Below, one piece after another: positions 22,550 through 33,399 of a stretch of 64,000 bases of DNA. A program made the translations under genes and the position numbers. This DNA comes from Dacryopinax spathularia (taxonomy: Eukaryota; Basidiomycota; Dacrymycetes; Dacrymycetales; Dacrymycetaceae). The notes under the pieces were generated by a model. That model ran no database searches and was not told where the DNA came from. It was given only the letters and a program-made list of their open reading frames with translations. Numbering within the stretch: the first letter of the stretch is position 1; each line of letters begins with the position of its first letter. Location of the stretch: positions 1,302,001-1,366,000 of the forward strand of contig JBBPFI010000005.1 of NCBI GenBank assembly GCA_037974965.1. Direction: 5' to 3'.

Positions 22550-24980
22550 TTACTCTTGGACGATATCCTCCTTGCGCGGCTTGCTGGCCGTTAGCTCCTC
22601 GCCTTCCTTCATCAGATCTTTTGCGTTCTTGTCCACTATGATACCTGCAGGCACCAGTCAGGGAAGCTATTCAGGGTGCGGGTAGAAGGAGGACGTACCA
22701 AGACCCTCGCCACGCGCCAACTCGAGCACATGCTCCAGCACCACATACCCGTCCTTATCCACATCCAGCTTGCTCACAAGTCCCTCGATCGTCTCCTCGT
22801 CCGGATGATGCTTGATCACCCTCAACGCCTGCTTCAGGTCGTCGATCGAGATCATCCCCTGCGGGTTACACGAGATAAGCTGGAGCGAGTTGCCAACTTT
22901 CTTGTCGTACTCCGTCAGCTGCTCGTCGATCTTCTTGAGCATCGCTTTGATCTTCTTGGCCAGGCTGAGGCTGGCCCGGTCCTCGGACGAGAGAGTGGAC
23001 GGGTCTTCGGGGACTTCGGAGAGCTCGTGTTCTTTCATGAGCGCTTGGAGCTCGGCGCGCTCCTTGAGGACGGAGGATTGGGCGGAGAGGATGGAGAGTG
23101 CTTCGCCGAGCTCATTCAGCTGCTCGGTCGTCATGCGCGCGTCTTCCTCCTCGACCAGCTCGGTTTCGGGCAAAAGAGCTTGAGCCATCTGTGCTTCCTT
23201 CTCACGCTTCACGCGCTCCTCCAGCTCACGTTTCTGGCGGCGCGCTTCCTCTTCCTCCTACGAACGGATTCAGCTCAGAGATTGAATGGAGGAAAGCAGC
23301 GTGTCGTACCTGTTCCTGCTCCGCCTCATCCTCAATAAGCTCCTCCTGTTGCTGCAGCACCTCCAGTTTCTGCTGATATGTGCCCCGATCACCCGAAACG
23401 TCCAGCTCCGCCTCGTTAAGCAAATGATCTGGCATGCTAGCGAGCGTAGCTTCAAGGCTCTTAATAACATCGTCGCCCTTCTCACCGAAGGCGAATGCAC
23501 GGGAGAGGATGAGGAGTGTGCCGGAGACGCCGTTTAGCAGGTGGAGGTCGATCCATTGTTCGAGTTCTTCGCGCAGCTTGGCAGGGGAAATACCGAGCGT
23601 GCGGACACCGCGGGCGCGGCAGGCTTCTTGCAGCTCTTTGGTGGTGAGTGAGTCGACGCCTTCCTCGTGAATAACCTGAAAAGGGAGAGGTCAGCATCCG
23701 TACTACAAAGATATGAGGGGTACGTGATCGAACCTGATCATCCCGCTTGATATTAGCCAACCGTTGCCGAATCACATATCTCAAGAAATTGTCCGTCCCG
23801 AACGCGTTCACGTTCATATACCTGCACATGGACACCAGCTGCGGCCGGGAAAGGTTATCCAACGTAAGATCATCGTCGAACAGCTTCGCAACCCGAATAA
23901 CATCCTCCCTCGTCGGTTCCTCGCCAGTCGACCGGACCTTCCGGAAAAACTCCTTGAACTCTTCGGAATCGGCAACTTTGGCAGCGCCTTTCACGCCAGT
24001 TTCGCGGAGTGTCTCTTGTAGGAATTTGGCCATTTCGATACGGACACGGAGGAGTTTGCGCGCCTTTTCTTCGGCGGCGAACTTGTCTTCGAAGGTCGAG
24101 GGGAGCATGTTGGGGAAGAGCTTAAGTGCGACAGGCAGGAGGAACTCCATAAACGGGACGACGACGAAGACGGAGAACGGGATCAGGCGCAGCAAATCAT
24201 TGGTAGTACGTTTCAGCTGTCCCTGTCGTCAGCTTCTCCCTTCAAGTCAGGAGCACAAGAAGCGCATACCTGCCGATGCTCACGCCTCGTCAACTTCTGG
24301 CCAGCCAATACCTTCCTCACCAACCTCGAACTGATCCTAATCTCCTTCCCCAACAACTTCGTCCCCGTCCAATAATGGTTCGCCTCATGCTTCAACCACG
24401 CCCAAGCTTTCTGCAGCGGCGTCTTATTCGGGTCCGAAAGCTCCTTGGACGGCTTGTCAGCCTTATAGTCCGACACCTCCTTCGACGTCTGCTCGTCCGC
24501 TAGTCTTTCTTTCGCTTCGGTAGAGCTGAGCGTCTTTGTACTTGAGCTGGATTTGCTGGAGGCAGAGGCGTCCTCAGCCAGAGCGGGAGACGTTTCCGGT
24601 CCTGGAGGAGGCGGAGGACGAGGTTGAGCAGCAGAAGTAGTCTGCGTGGGAGCAGGCCGAGGCGCAGGATCAGTCAAGCGAGACTTCGCGGGCTCCCTCG
24701 CGGCCTGCTGACCGCTCGACGGCGTTGGACCGGGCAGAGGCTGACTACTAGTGCTCCCCGTGGGCTGCTTGTCCACCGAGGTGCTGTTCCATCGGACGCC
24801 CACCCGGGCGGTGAGGGGTATTGACCGGACGGTATGTTGTTGCAGTACTAGGCGGTAGGCTGTATATATGCGCTTAGTCCTCTTGTTTACGATGGGAAGA
24901 AGAGGAGGGGACGAACGTGTTGCGAGTCCTTTATGGCGGAGCACTTGCTGCATGCCGATCGAGCGGCGGGAGAGGGCCAT
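22550..24980 (-). CDS. LETM1 / Mdm38-family mitochondrial inner-membrane protein
   Basis: Six exons (24980-24917, 24859-24270, 24216-23734, 23675-23310, 23257-22699, 22644-22550), about 718 aa. The first intron (57 nt, keeps frame) is inferred from GTTCGT...ACAG with a CTAAG branch site. A basic, Ser/Arg-rich N-terminus fits a mitochondrial presequence. The LETM1 core begins at the span LIPFSVFVVVPFMEFLLPV and continues LKLFPNMLPSTFE, LSRPQLVSMCRYM and ACRARGVRTLGISPAKL, the ribosome-binding/LETM region. A coiled coil follows, and near the C-terminus an EF-hand-like loop (KLDVDKDGYVVLEHVLE). The family acts in mitochondrial K+/H+ exchange and protein insertion. The EF-hand is a feature of LETM1 rather than of yeast Mdm38. 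Confidence 0.9.
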
Positions 24981-25625
24981 CCTCCCTTCCAAACACTAAA
25001 GGTAAAAGAGCGGATAGATGTGTTAAGCAGTACTTGGAGAGAGAGCGACGACAAGAGCAGTTCACGCAAGTTAAGCAGGAAGGAGGCTGAGATGGTCGAA
25101 GGCTGAAGAGCGGTGTTGTGGTGCGCGAGAAATGTACTCCGCGCCCTTTTGGTGCTTTGGAAGGCTAAAGATGGCAGGCCGACAAAATGACGACTGCAAC
25201 GGCATCCCTTTTTGGGGGGATTCACGTAATGGGCGGCTGTGCTATTACGTCAGCAGATTTTTGGGGCGCGACTCCTGGCGGGGCTTGAGAAGCTACTTCT
25301 GACAGTACTACTAGTGTAGTTAGTACGCAACGAAACTAGTTAACTACTGTCTGTATTCAAAATTCCAGCTCTATATTCACGTCCACCTTTTGCCCCTTTG
25401 GGGCCAAAAGTAATCCAGGTACGGCAAGTTGCAGATATCCTACACCCATGTAGGCAAGAATGGCACTCGGAACCCTAAGTAGATTGAGTGTACTAGTCAT
25501 ACAAAAGATAAGACATCAGATCAGTTCTGGTTTTTCCAAATCCTCGCCCGAAGTCAAACGACATCCTAAGTACTAGACACATCCCGCCAACTTTCTTCAA
25601 TTTTAATTTTACAAACAGCGTAAAT
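24981..25625. other. Intergenic region
   Basis: About 645 bp containing the LETM1 promoter and the 3' flank of the sugar transporter. Around 25300-25620 it is AT-rich compared with its neighbours. I see no gene. Confidence 0.4.
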
Positions 25626-27659
25626 TTACACCTTGACGCTGTGCACGGTGCGCTCGTCGACTTCGTCAAAGTTGTACAGCGGCTCGAGGGTCGCGCTCTT
25701 CCTCCAGAAGACCCAGCGTTTGATAAAGTACGGCAGTGTCTTGGTCAGCTGGTAGTTTGCGTGCGTCTTGGTCGGGACGGCGAAGACGTAGTCGAGTTCC
25801 TCGAGCGTGCGTTCCTTTGTCTCGGGGACCAGGAAGAAGATCATCACGAATGCGATCATGTTGAGTCCTGCGTAGAAGCAGAATGCGCCTGTGATGGTCA
25901 TCGCGCCGATCATCCGCGGGAAGGTCAGGGAGAGGACGGCCGCCCAGAAAAGGCAGGTCGCGACGGCCCAGGCCATGCCCATTTCACGATGGCTGAGGGG
26001 GAAGACTTCTGCCGAGTAGGTGAACGGGACGGGGCCCTCGCCGGGGGAGTAGAACGCAGCGAAGATGAAGATGAACAGCGCGACGAGTGGGATCTTGGCG
26101 GAGCTGCTGTTCGGGATGAGGTAGCACAGACCGGCAGCGAGGAGCGACCAGGCCATGTTGGGGAAGGTGGAGAGAAGCAAGTTCCGACGGCCGAAAGTGT
26201 CGATCGTCCATACTGCGGGGAAGGCGAAGAGCCAGTTGACGAGACCGAAGCCGAACGAGGCGAGCAGGGCGGACTTCTCGGAGTACCCGCCCTGAACGAA
26301 CACGGTCGAGGAGTAGAAGGCGATGATGTTGATACCGCACATCTGCTGGGCGATCATGACGACGAAGGAGGCGAGGGTGGCACGGCGAACACGGGGGATG
26401 GTGAACAGCTCGAGAGCCCGGGAGAAGTAGGTCGAGCCGTGCAGGAGCTCGCGCTCGGCTTCGAGCTGCGCGTTGATGTAGAACAGGTCGCGGGCGGCCT
26501 GGAGCTCAGAGTTGCGCAGGCGGCAAAGGGAGCGGTAGGCGTCGTGGAAGCGACCTTTCTTCAGGTACCAACGAGGCGACTCGGGGCAGAAGTAGACACC
26601 GATCAGGAGCGGTACGGCGGGGATGAAGGCCGAGCCGAACTGCAGACGCCAGGCGATATCGCCCACCTGGTACAAGATGAGATTGGCGCATACACCCCTA
26701 GAGCAATGAGTCAGACATGCCATTTTCGGCGTTTGGACGCAAAAGGGACTCACAAGAAAATACCGAAAGCGGTCCACATCTGCCAGCTCATGACGAGACC
26801 GCCACGGATGTTTGCGGGCGTATTCTCAGCAGCGAAGACAGGGACGGTCGAGGCCTTTGCACCCATGCCGATACCGAGCAGCAGACGGCATGCCAGAAGC
26901 TGGTACCATGTCTGTGCGCAAGCGGAGCCGATAACGGGAAGGATACAGAAAATGGCGCAGATGAAGATGGTGCCGCGACGGCCGAGAAGGTTGTTCAGGG
27001 GGTCGGAGAGCCAGCAGCCGATAAAGGAAGAGCCGACTAAGGCGAGAGTTAGTGAGCTCGCACGGATGGGTCTATAAGAGGCACGTACTGTAAGGGCCAG
27101 AGTTGATCAGACCGACCAACCACTGGTTGCGGGCCGCGATTGTCGGGTCCGGGTCGGCGTCGTTGATGCCCAAAGCGACGGGGAAGCTCAGATTAGCGCC
27201 GTTGGAACCTTCCTGATCCCAACCTCTGCGGAAAGGGAGATAAGGTTAGATTCTGTTGCGCCCGAGACATAGGGACAGCACGTACTGTACAGCTGCGCCA
27301 ATGGAGCAGAGAATAATGGTAAAGTACAGCGCCCATGGCTGGGACCACTTGTGCGTGCGCTCGCGGTGGATGATCTCGCGGTCTGCGCCGTCGAGCTCAG
27401 CGATGCTCTCGAACCCAGCTGGGTTCTGGGCGATCAGAGCGCCCTTGATCATCAGGTCGGTCTTGTCGACCATGTCATTCTCGATGCAGAACTCTTGCGC
27501 CGCAGCAACGAGATCGTCGTGCGGGATTCCATGGAGCGGGTTCTGGACCTTGGCCTGGATGTTATTGTCCAGGGTCACCTCGCGGTGAAGGATGTGTGAG
27601 TGGTGCGTCTCGGGCTTCTCGATGGGATACCCCTCGTGTTGTCCGTGAGAGGTAGACAT
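25626..27659 (-). CDS. MFS sugar transporter (sugar porter family)
   Basis: Four exons (27659-27286, 27225-27089, 27036-26754, 26697-25626) give about 621 aa. It is a 12-span proton-sugar symporter or facilitator of the plasma membrane. Sugar-porter signatures are present: [12 protein letters not shown] in the first span region, [12 protein letters not shown] between spans 2 and 3, [12 protein letters not shown] after span 6, [11 protein letters not shown] between spans 8 and 9, and [12 protein letters not shown] after span 12. The N-terminal cytoplasmic tail (about 110 aa) is longer than in hexose transporters and resembles that of fungal lactose/cellobiose- or inositol-type porters. The substrate cannot be told from sequence. 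A TATATAAG element at 27811-27818 lies about 155 bp upstream. Confidence 0.9.
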
Positions 27660-28439
27660 GATGGCGGTCGTGGTTGTTATCGTCTCAATTCAAGGTGCGA
27701 GTCGTTATGCAGAGCCAAGGTAGGCAGTGTAAGGGACGAGTGGGGAAGGTGGGGGAGGAGGGGGGAAGAAGCAAGGGGGGGAATGCGGAGAAGGCATGGA
27801 AACGGTGGGGCTTATATACGGTTCCACGTCCCAAATGTGATAGGCGAGACAGGCAGTCATGAATTCCGGGGTGCCGTACGCAGAGATAGAGTCCCACCGT
27901 CCGGGGGAGACGATAATCAGGGCAATTAGTGAGTTGGTTCGCAGAGTGTGTGCTGTGAAAGGAAGCGGTATGACGAGTCGAGTCGACCACATGGCACACC
28001 CCGCTTTCGTACGTTCCAATCGCCCCGTCTCTGATTTGAGAAAGACATGATCCGCTTTCGGACGACAAAGAATGCGTGCCAGCTTGACGAAGCAACGCCC
28101 CCCACTTGTCCCACATCGTCCCCACCTCACCCCCACCTTCACCCCCACTCGAAACCAAACATTGCCACAACCCCCAGCTTGCAGTTTTCCACGTCACTTC
28201 ACGTCCACAATCGCCAAGGGGAAGAAGCGAAGAAGGCCAGCCTGTCCGTTTTTAGTCAGACTCTTTCAGTCATGGCAATATTCCCATATTGCGAGGTGTG
28301 TCCAAAATTGCAAACAGATTTGCGGTGCTGCTGTGAGGAATACACGCCCGCGGGTGGGGAGTGAGACTTGGTTCGTGCAGTGTTGTTGCCTGGAATGGAA
28401 GGGATGACGATGATAGGGTGATTCGCGAAGCCACTCCCT

Positions 28440-28448
28440 TGGCGGCAG
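28440..28448. repeat. Left 9-bp target-site duplication of the MITE
   Basis: TGGCGGCAG directly abuts the left terminal inverted repeat. The same nine bases occur at 29032-29040 directly after the right terminal repeat. Confidence 0.85.
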
Positions 28449-29031
28449 GAGTAATTTCCTCCGGTGCCCTCTTTTCGGAGGCACTCTTCCCCAAATGCCC
28501 TCTCGGGCGCTATTTCCCAAAATGCCCACTCATCAGCCAATCAAAAGCCAAGCCGCGAGTTAACTCACCATAAGCAAAATAGTTAGTACTAAATAAGCCC
28601 CCAAAGCCCAAATTAGAGAAACAAAATTTCGCTTTTGTGTTAAGTAATGTTTTTGCTCTCGTAAAACACCATACGTTAATAGCAGACAAAGGTGCACATA
28701 TTGGGGGATAAGCTAGTCATGCCCTCTGTTCATTTGCTTTCCCCACTGTTTGCGCTTAGTGTTTAGATGTTACAAAAGAGTTAACATAATGACAGACCCT
28801 GGGGCCTTATTTTTTGCCCTGCATTGGTTGCTTTATGTTAGAGGTATCTTTTATGACCGCTCAAATGATATATACGCATGTGTTTAAGTCTTTGCTAAGA
28901 AGAGCATATTACCTGTTAAGCGGTGTGCTGCACCCTGATTGGCCAAGCAAGTGGGCATTTGGGGAAATAGCGCCCGAGAGGGCATTTGGGGAAGAGTGCC
29001 TCCGAAAAGAGGGCACCGGAGGAAATTACTC
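28449..29031. mobile_element. 583-bp non-autonomous DNA transposon (MULE-type MITE)
   Basis: The element begins GAGTAATTTCCTCCGGTGCC and ends with its reverse complement. The terminal inverted repeats run about 83 bp, with one clear mismatch before they fade near 28532 and 28950; beyond that a GCCAATCA block still matches on both sides. Each repeat holds two copies of a GCATTTGGGGAA-like unit. Perfect 9-bp direct repeats TGGCGGCAG flank the element (28440-28448 and 29032-29040). Long terminal repeats with a 9-bp target duplication are the mark of the Mutator/MULE superfamily. The interior (about 420 bp) is AT-rich with no coding capacity. Well-preserved ends suggest recent movement by a transposase supplied elsewhere. 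Confidence 0.85.
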
Positions 29032-29040
29032 TGGCGGCAG
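29032..29040. repeat. Right 9-bp target-site duplication of the MITE
   Basis: TGGCGGCAG, identical to 28440-28448. Confidence 0.85.
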
Positions 29041-30039
29041 ACCCCTGCGGAAGCAGAAGTTGCCGACGTGGATCGCGTGGGTCCCGTGCTCGCCGACGTC
29101 TGCCCAGCGAGAGAAACCCCTAAAACCCTGTTCGACCCTGTATCCCTCGGCAGCAGTTCTTTCACTCTATTCACTCCGAATAAATTGTCCCCGCATTGTG
29201 CCACGACGTCACTCCGACCAAGTTTGGGCGTTGTTACTCGTACTGCCGTCGGCCTTTACAGCATGCCGCTCCGACCCAACTTCCATACCGCCGTCCGGAT
29301 CGGCGCAAGCAGCACCGCCCTCTCCATCCCCGCGGTGCTCAAATCCCGCCATATCAACTCGCCCTTTCCTCGTCCGACCAAAATAGTCCGGCAGGTCGGC
29401 AGCCTACTGATTCATATTTATAAAAGCCACCCCCGCTTCTTTCTCTGATCAGTGTATGTAGTAAGGTTAATCGCCCGTACGGTATCCGCCTCATCTCAAG
29501 CTCCGATCACCGCTTGTCACATCGGAAAGATCCGGGCGCAATATGCAACGCCGCGTCGCTAACCGATAACCCAACTCCCATCCCAACCCTTCTTTTCCTC
29601 CCAGCACTTGCCAGTTCCAGGGTTCGCAGGCAGGTTTTCAACAATTTAGACTTCCCCTGCGTGAGAAGAGAGACCAAAGCAACGGCCGCGCGTCCACAAC
29701 CCCGATAGCCGGAAGACAAGCTTAATTTTCTCCGCGCGGAAGCGAGCGGACTTCCGCGCGCGTTCCTACACGGCACCAGGGTCTCCGCATGGAATCCAGG
29801 TGGAGGGTGTCCCTTCTGCCACCAAGCTGTCTCTCCCGTCGGAGACCAGCTGGGGGAGCCGAAGAATAGGCTGTACATTCTCCCCATTGAACTCAAACAC
29901 GCCTCCAGCTTATCTCGATTAGATTCTGGCTTGAAGTGTAGTAGGGTCCATTGTTAATCTTATTGCGTCACTCGTCAAGGTTGCGCGACTGAAACTTTTG
30001 ATTCGGAATGTATTGGGACATGGTGCGATCTATAGTCTT

Positions 30040-30235
30040 GGTTATACACATTATGGGTAGTAGTAGTAGAAGACATGAATGGATTCATAAGGTTGTTGAA
30101 GTGCTTGGAGAGACGAGTCGACCAGAGGAGGACTTCGAGGAGGAGAAAGAAGAGGCTATTATACACATGAATAAGGTTGTTGAAGTGCTTGGAGAGACGA
30201 GTCGACGAGAGGTTGGGTAACTTGGATTTCAGTGT
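30040..30235 (-). repeat. Left arm of an inverted duplication (relic 5' end of gene B)
   Basis: On the minus strand this segment copies the 5' leader and first exon of gene B (31848-31960), including the residues MNPFMSSTTTTH and a diverged start of its first intron (TGTGTATAACC versus TGTGTATACC). Within this arm a roughly 50-bp part is repeated directly (30072-30121 and 30168-30215). The two arms face each other across gene A. Confidence 0.7.
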
Positions 30236-30326
30236 TGCTGGCGCAGAAACCCATGCATTGTTCTATTGCTCTACCAACTGTACCCATGAGTAAGAGTCCG
30301 TGTCCCATTACTAGTCCGATTCGCGC

Positions 30327-31585
30327 CTAGCGGTGAATATCCTCGGCGACTTTCTCGATCTTCTTGCCCCACTTCAGGACGCTGTCCCAGCCGAACTTGA
30401 CGATGAGAACGATCAGCACTAGCGACGTATCAGCAAACTGCCTAGAAGAGGAAAAACAGAAACACTTACCAATCGCGAAGATACCGACCCACCAATACTT
30501 CGCCGCCCTAGAACCGAGGTATTCCATGCCTTCCCAAAGGGATCCCTCCGTCCACAGTCGGATTTCGCGGAGTGTCAATCCGCCGTCCCATTCCCGAGCC
30601 ATCCTCCTCGTCATCTTCAAGCTTCTCCACCAGCGATCCCACCCGATTACCCATTCCTTCCTCCTCTGACGAGCTGCTCGAGCGCGCCGTTCTTGCTCGT
30701 AGAAGCCCGTCATGTACCGGGTAGCTCCCTCGTAATCCCCGATGAGCTGCTGACGATTGCGTTCCATGGCGATGGAAAGTGGGTCGGCGGTCTCGAGGTC
30801 GTCCCGCAAGGAACGATGCGACATGAGGGTCGCTTCTTCGTCCTCGTCGAGCGGTTCTCCCGGGGCTCGGACGATGCGAGTGATAGGCTGCTTACTCGTC
30901 ACAATCTCCCAACTCAGAGGTGCATAAGCTTACTCACCGTCAAACCAGGACCTCTTTCCTCCTCCCACTTCAAGACCCGATAGTAGTTGTCGTCCTGAAG
31001 AACGTGCCCTTGCTCGTCCGTTTTGATGTTAGAGCCGAGACGTTCGAAGCGTGCGAAAGCACGCAGCGTATCGAAAGGGGGCTTGTACAAGCCTGTCGGA
31101 GGGATAGAAGGAGTGGTCGGACGAGTCATAGGTCCGTCGTCGCCTGTCGACGTTGCCCCAGGGCTGGGACCTGACTGGGTGGGCCTCGTATCGTTCGTCG
31201 CAGGCGGTATACGCGCCTCTGCTTCGGCCTCAGCCTCGGCGGATACCTCTACGGAGGTGGTCGCCCCGGGACCGCTAGAACCCACTTCATCTCCTCTAAC
31301 CTCCCCTCCTCCACCCACAGCAGGACCACTACTCCCCGTACGAACCTCTAACCCTCCTCCGCCACCAGATTCCCCTCCACCCAAGCCGCTGGTCGCATCA
31401 GCCGCCCCCAACACATCTAGGACGGTTCCTAGCGCGTCCGCACCGTCTCCTTCGGCATCTCCGTCCTCGTTCTCCTTCCTAGGGACGTACGAGGGCAGCA
31501 CACGACCAAGTGGAATCGGCGGATTGGCTTGAGGTTTGTGTCGGTGTCCGAACAAGCCCGCTTTGATCTTCTTGCTGGTGTTCAT
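30327..31585 (-). CDS. Gene A: unknown protein with C-terminal hydrophobic segment
   Basis: Three exons (31585-30938, 30887-30470, 30418-30327) give about 385 aa; the second intron is 51 nt and could be retained without breaking frame. I do not recognise the protein. The first half is low-complexity (Gly, Ala, Glu, Pro, Thr). Around residues 175-216 is a more regular segment (FDTLRAFARFERLG, DDNYYRVLKWEEERG). Then come an Arg-rich helical region (MTGFYEQERRARAARQRRK) and a Trp-rich stretch, and near the C-terminus a hydrophobic segment (WWVGIFAIVLIVLIVKFGW) that could span a membrane. It lies between inverted copies of the gene B 5' end and diverges from gene B, with 327 bp between the start codons. 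It may belong to the accessory island or be host sequence caught in it. Confidence 0.5.
30899..30919. repeat. 21-bp sequence shared by gene A intron 1 and gene B exon 2
   Basis: A 21-bp string beginning TCACAATCTCCC and ending AACTCAGAG is found here and, on the same strand, at 32108-32128. Here it lies in intron 1 of gene A; there it codes for part of gene B. An exact match of this length within 1.2 kb is unlikely by chance and points to shared ancestry or local copying. Confidence 0.5.
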
Positions 31586-31847
31586 GGCGATGGATCTCGA
31601 TGTAGCTGGTCGAGGACTGAGCGGGAGAGAATTAGAGAGGATGAGAGGGTATTGTAGAGCAACGGTATGTGGCGAGATGTAATTAAAGGCGTTTACAATA
31701 ACTCACCACATTCTTCAGCATCGCAGATGCAAGAGAATGTCACGTGACCGCATATAAGAGGCAGTGTCTCGCATCGACGGATCCTGACGGGCGTAAAGGT
31801 TAGTCAGGCCACGGTGGACCACCCGCCTCCCCCCTTAACAACAACCT

Positions 31848-31960
31848 CAACTCTGAAATCCAAGTTACCCAACCTCTCGTCGACTCGTCTCTCCAAGCAC
31901 TTCAACAACCTTATGAATCCATTCATGTCTTCTACTACTACTACCCATGGTATGTGTATA
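31848..31960 (+). repeat. Right arm of the inverted duplication (5' end of gene B)
   Basis: About 113 bp starting CAACTCTGAAATCC and running through the gene B leader, first exon and intron start. Its reverse complement is found at 30040-30235. The arms enclose about 1.6 kb containing gene A. Confidence 0.7.
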
Positions 31961-32879
31961 CCGAGCCTCTTGAGTCCAGGCTGATAGGGTCCTCATAGGT
32001 CTTGACACTGGGCCGTTCCCGAGCGACCCGGGCACTGGACAATCGACGCCATCCAGCCTGGTCAATCATGCCTCTGGAGGCTGTCCAGAGGCATGTCTCG
32101 ATCAGTATCACAATCTCCCAACTCAGAGCAAGCCCGACCTACAGGGCTCGCTCGACATCCCCAATGGCTACTTGGCTAGCGTCCCCGACAATTTGAGTGA
32201 CGAAGACGATCTCGACTTGTCTCCCGCTTCTGTGGCTAGTCCGATTTCGCCTCCTTCCACCCCAGAGCGTCGCGCTGCTCGCGGTGGCGAGGGCTTCGAT
32301 CGCTTTGAGCGCCCCATTCGCCCTTACAGAGGCCATAGCCGCGAACCGAACGAATACACGCCGTCCACTACTCCTATCACCCCTCCGGTCACTCCACCCC
32401 TCCGTCCGGCTGTCATCCCCAACCGCATCGAGAAGAACAACATTGGAGTTTCAGGGGAAGTGCTCAATGCCCCGGTTACTGCCAACTTGGCTACGGACAA
32501 GAAGGACAACAATGAGACTGTCGCCCCACGCAAGTCGAAGTACGACGTCGTTTACTATACCAGAGCCGACTTGGAGCGGTATGACCAGGAGGAGAAGAAG
32601 TACTGGGAGCGTCGCCGTGAGATGCTCGACCGCGAGGCAGAGCTCATGGCTCGAGCCCGTGTGCATTGGCTCCTCGACCACGCCAAGAAGTTCTATGATC
32701 ACTGGTTCCACCAAAGCCAGGGTGCTGTATCCGGCTCCGCTCGCGATGCCTCCGTGAATGCGGAATGCACCAGCCACGGATACGGCCATTATCTTGAAGG
32801 AGTTGGACACGCGCTCAGAAACCGGCCAGTACACCACTCCTCGGACAACGAAATTAGCGGCCGTTGGATGGGATATTGA
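31913..32879 (+). CDS. Gene B: unknown protein with charged C-terminal helix
   Basis: Two exons (31913-31949 and 31999-32879) join in frame to about 305 aa; the 49-nt intron is GTATGT...CATAG. I do not recognise it. The N-terminal 200 residues are Ser/Pro/Thr-rich, with SPASVASPISPPSTPERR and repeated TTPITPPVTPP turns. From about residue 205 a charged, probably helical segment appears (RADLERYDQEEKKYWERRRE), then ARVHWLLDHAKKFYDHWFHQ. The first exon lies inside an inverted-repeat arm. The last eight residues and the stop codon lie inside a 45-bp palindrome, so the 3' end may not be original. One copy of the island's 20-bp motif begins 45 bp after the stop. Confidence 0.5.
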
Positions 32880-32900
32880 ATATCCCTACCAACGGCCGCT
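32856..32900. repeat. 45-bp near-perfect palindrome across the gene B stop codon
   Basis: Two 22-nt arms, AGCGGCCGTTGGATGGGATA... and its reverse complement, differ at one adjacent base pair pair (AT versus TA) and are separated by one base. As DNA it could extrude a hairpin. It could be a transposon end, a recombination scar, or a chance feature of the 3' UTR. Confidence 0.6.
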
Positions 32901-33399
32901 GGACCAAGCTAATACAGCAAGGACCGCTATAACCCACTTCATCTGGCGTGTACCCGTTGCATCGTCCACGGGCGGTGCGCCGGCGGGTACAACTGCCGTC
33001 CAGTCGTTTCGTGGCAGTCACTCGTTTCCGACACTCGTTTGTTCTCTTCCGAGCGATACCTGCTCCTCCAGACTCAGTTTCCAATGCCTCTTCTTAGCCG
33101 ACATCTATGCGTTCTCTCCCTTCACTCAGCCGCTGGTGCTTCTGCTTGTCCAGCCTCCACTTTCCCTCTCCTATGACATTCAACCCCCCATGTATTAACT
33201 CCTCACACTCCACCACACCATCACCCCTTCTTCCTTCCTTTGTCGGTGTACGACCATATTAGTTGGCATCTTGTAGCGGCCCTTGCGCTGCATAGCCAGT
33301 TCTCAATGTATACCCACAAAGTGTGTCACAATATCTGATTGAAGAACAACAGGAGAAAGTACACCGAAATCCGCGGTTCTAGTATTATATGCACCGTAT
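32901..33399. other. Convergent 3' region between genes B and C
   Basis: About 500 bp with no gene. It contains the first copy of the 20-bp motif (32924-32943) and CT-rich sequence. Confidence 0.45.

Larger units (their letters stand above)
27660..30326. other. Gene-free stretch with a MITE and one inverted-repeat arm
   Basis: 2.67 kb without a gene I can support. It contains the MITE at 28449-29031 and, near its right end, the left arm of an inverted repeat (30040-30235). Both are listed separately. The remainder shows only short, unconserved open frames. Confidence 0.5.

Noticed and set aside
22676-23338. 220-codon plus-strand open frame
   Set aside because: Antisense shadow of the LETM1 coiled-coil exon.
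25641-27077. Very long (478-codon) open frame on the plus strand
   Set aside because: It is the antisense shadow of the MFS transporter exons; composition is Glu/Gly/Arg-rich with no homology, while the minus strand encodes clear sugar-porter motifs.
30231-30293. tRNA-like D-arm string (CAGTTGGTAGAGC) on the minus strand
   Set aside because: No matching D-stem partner, no T-arm consensus and no plausible anticodon stem at the right spacing.
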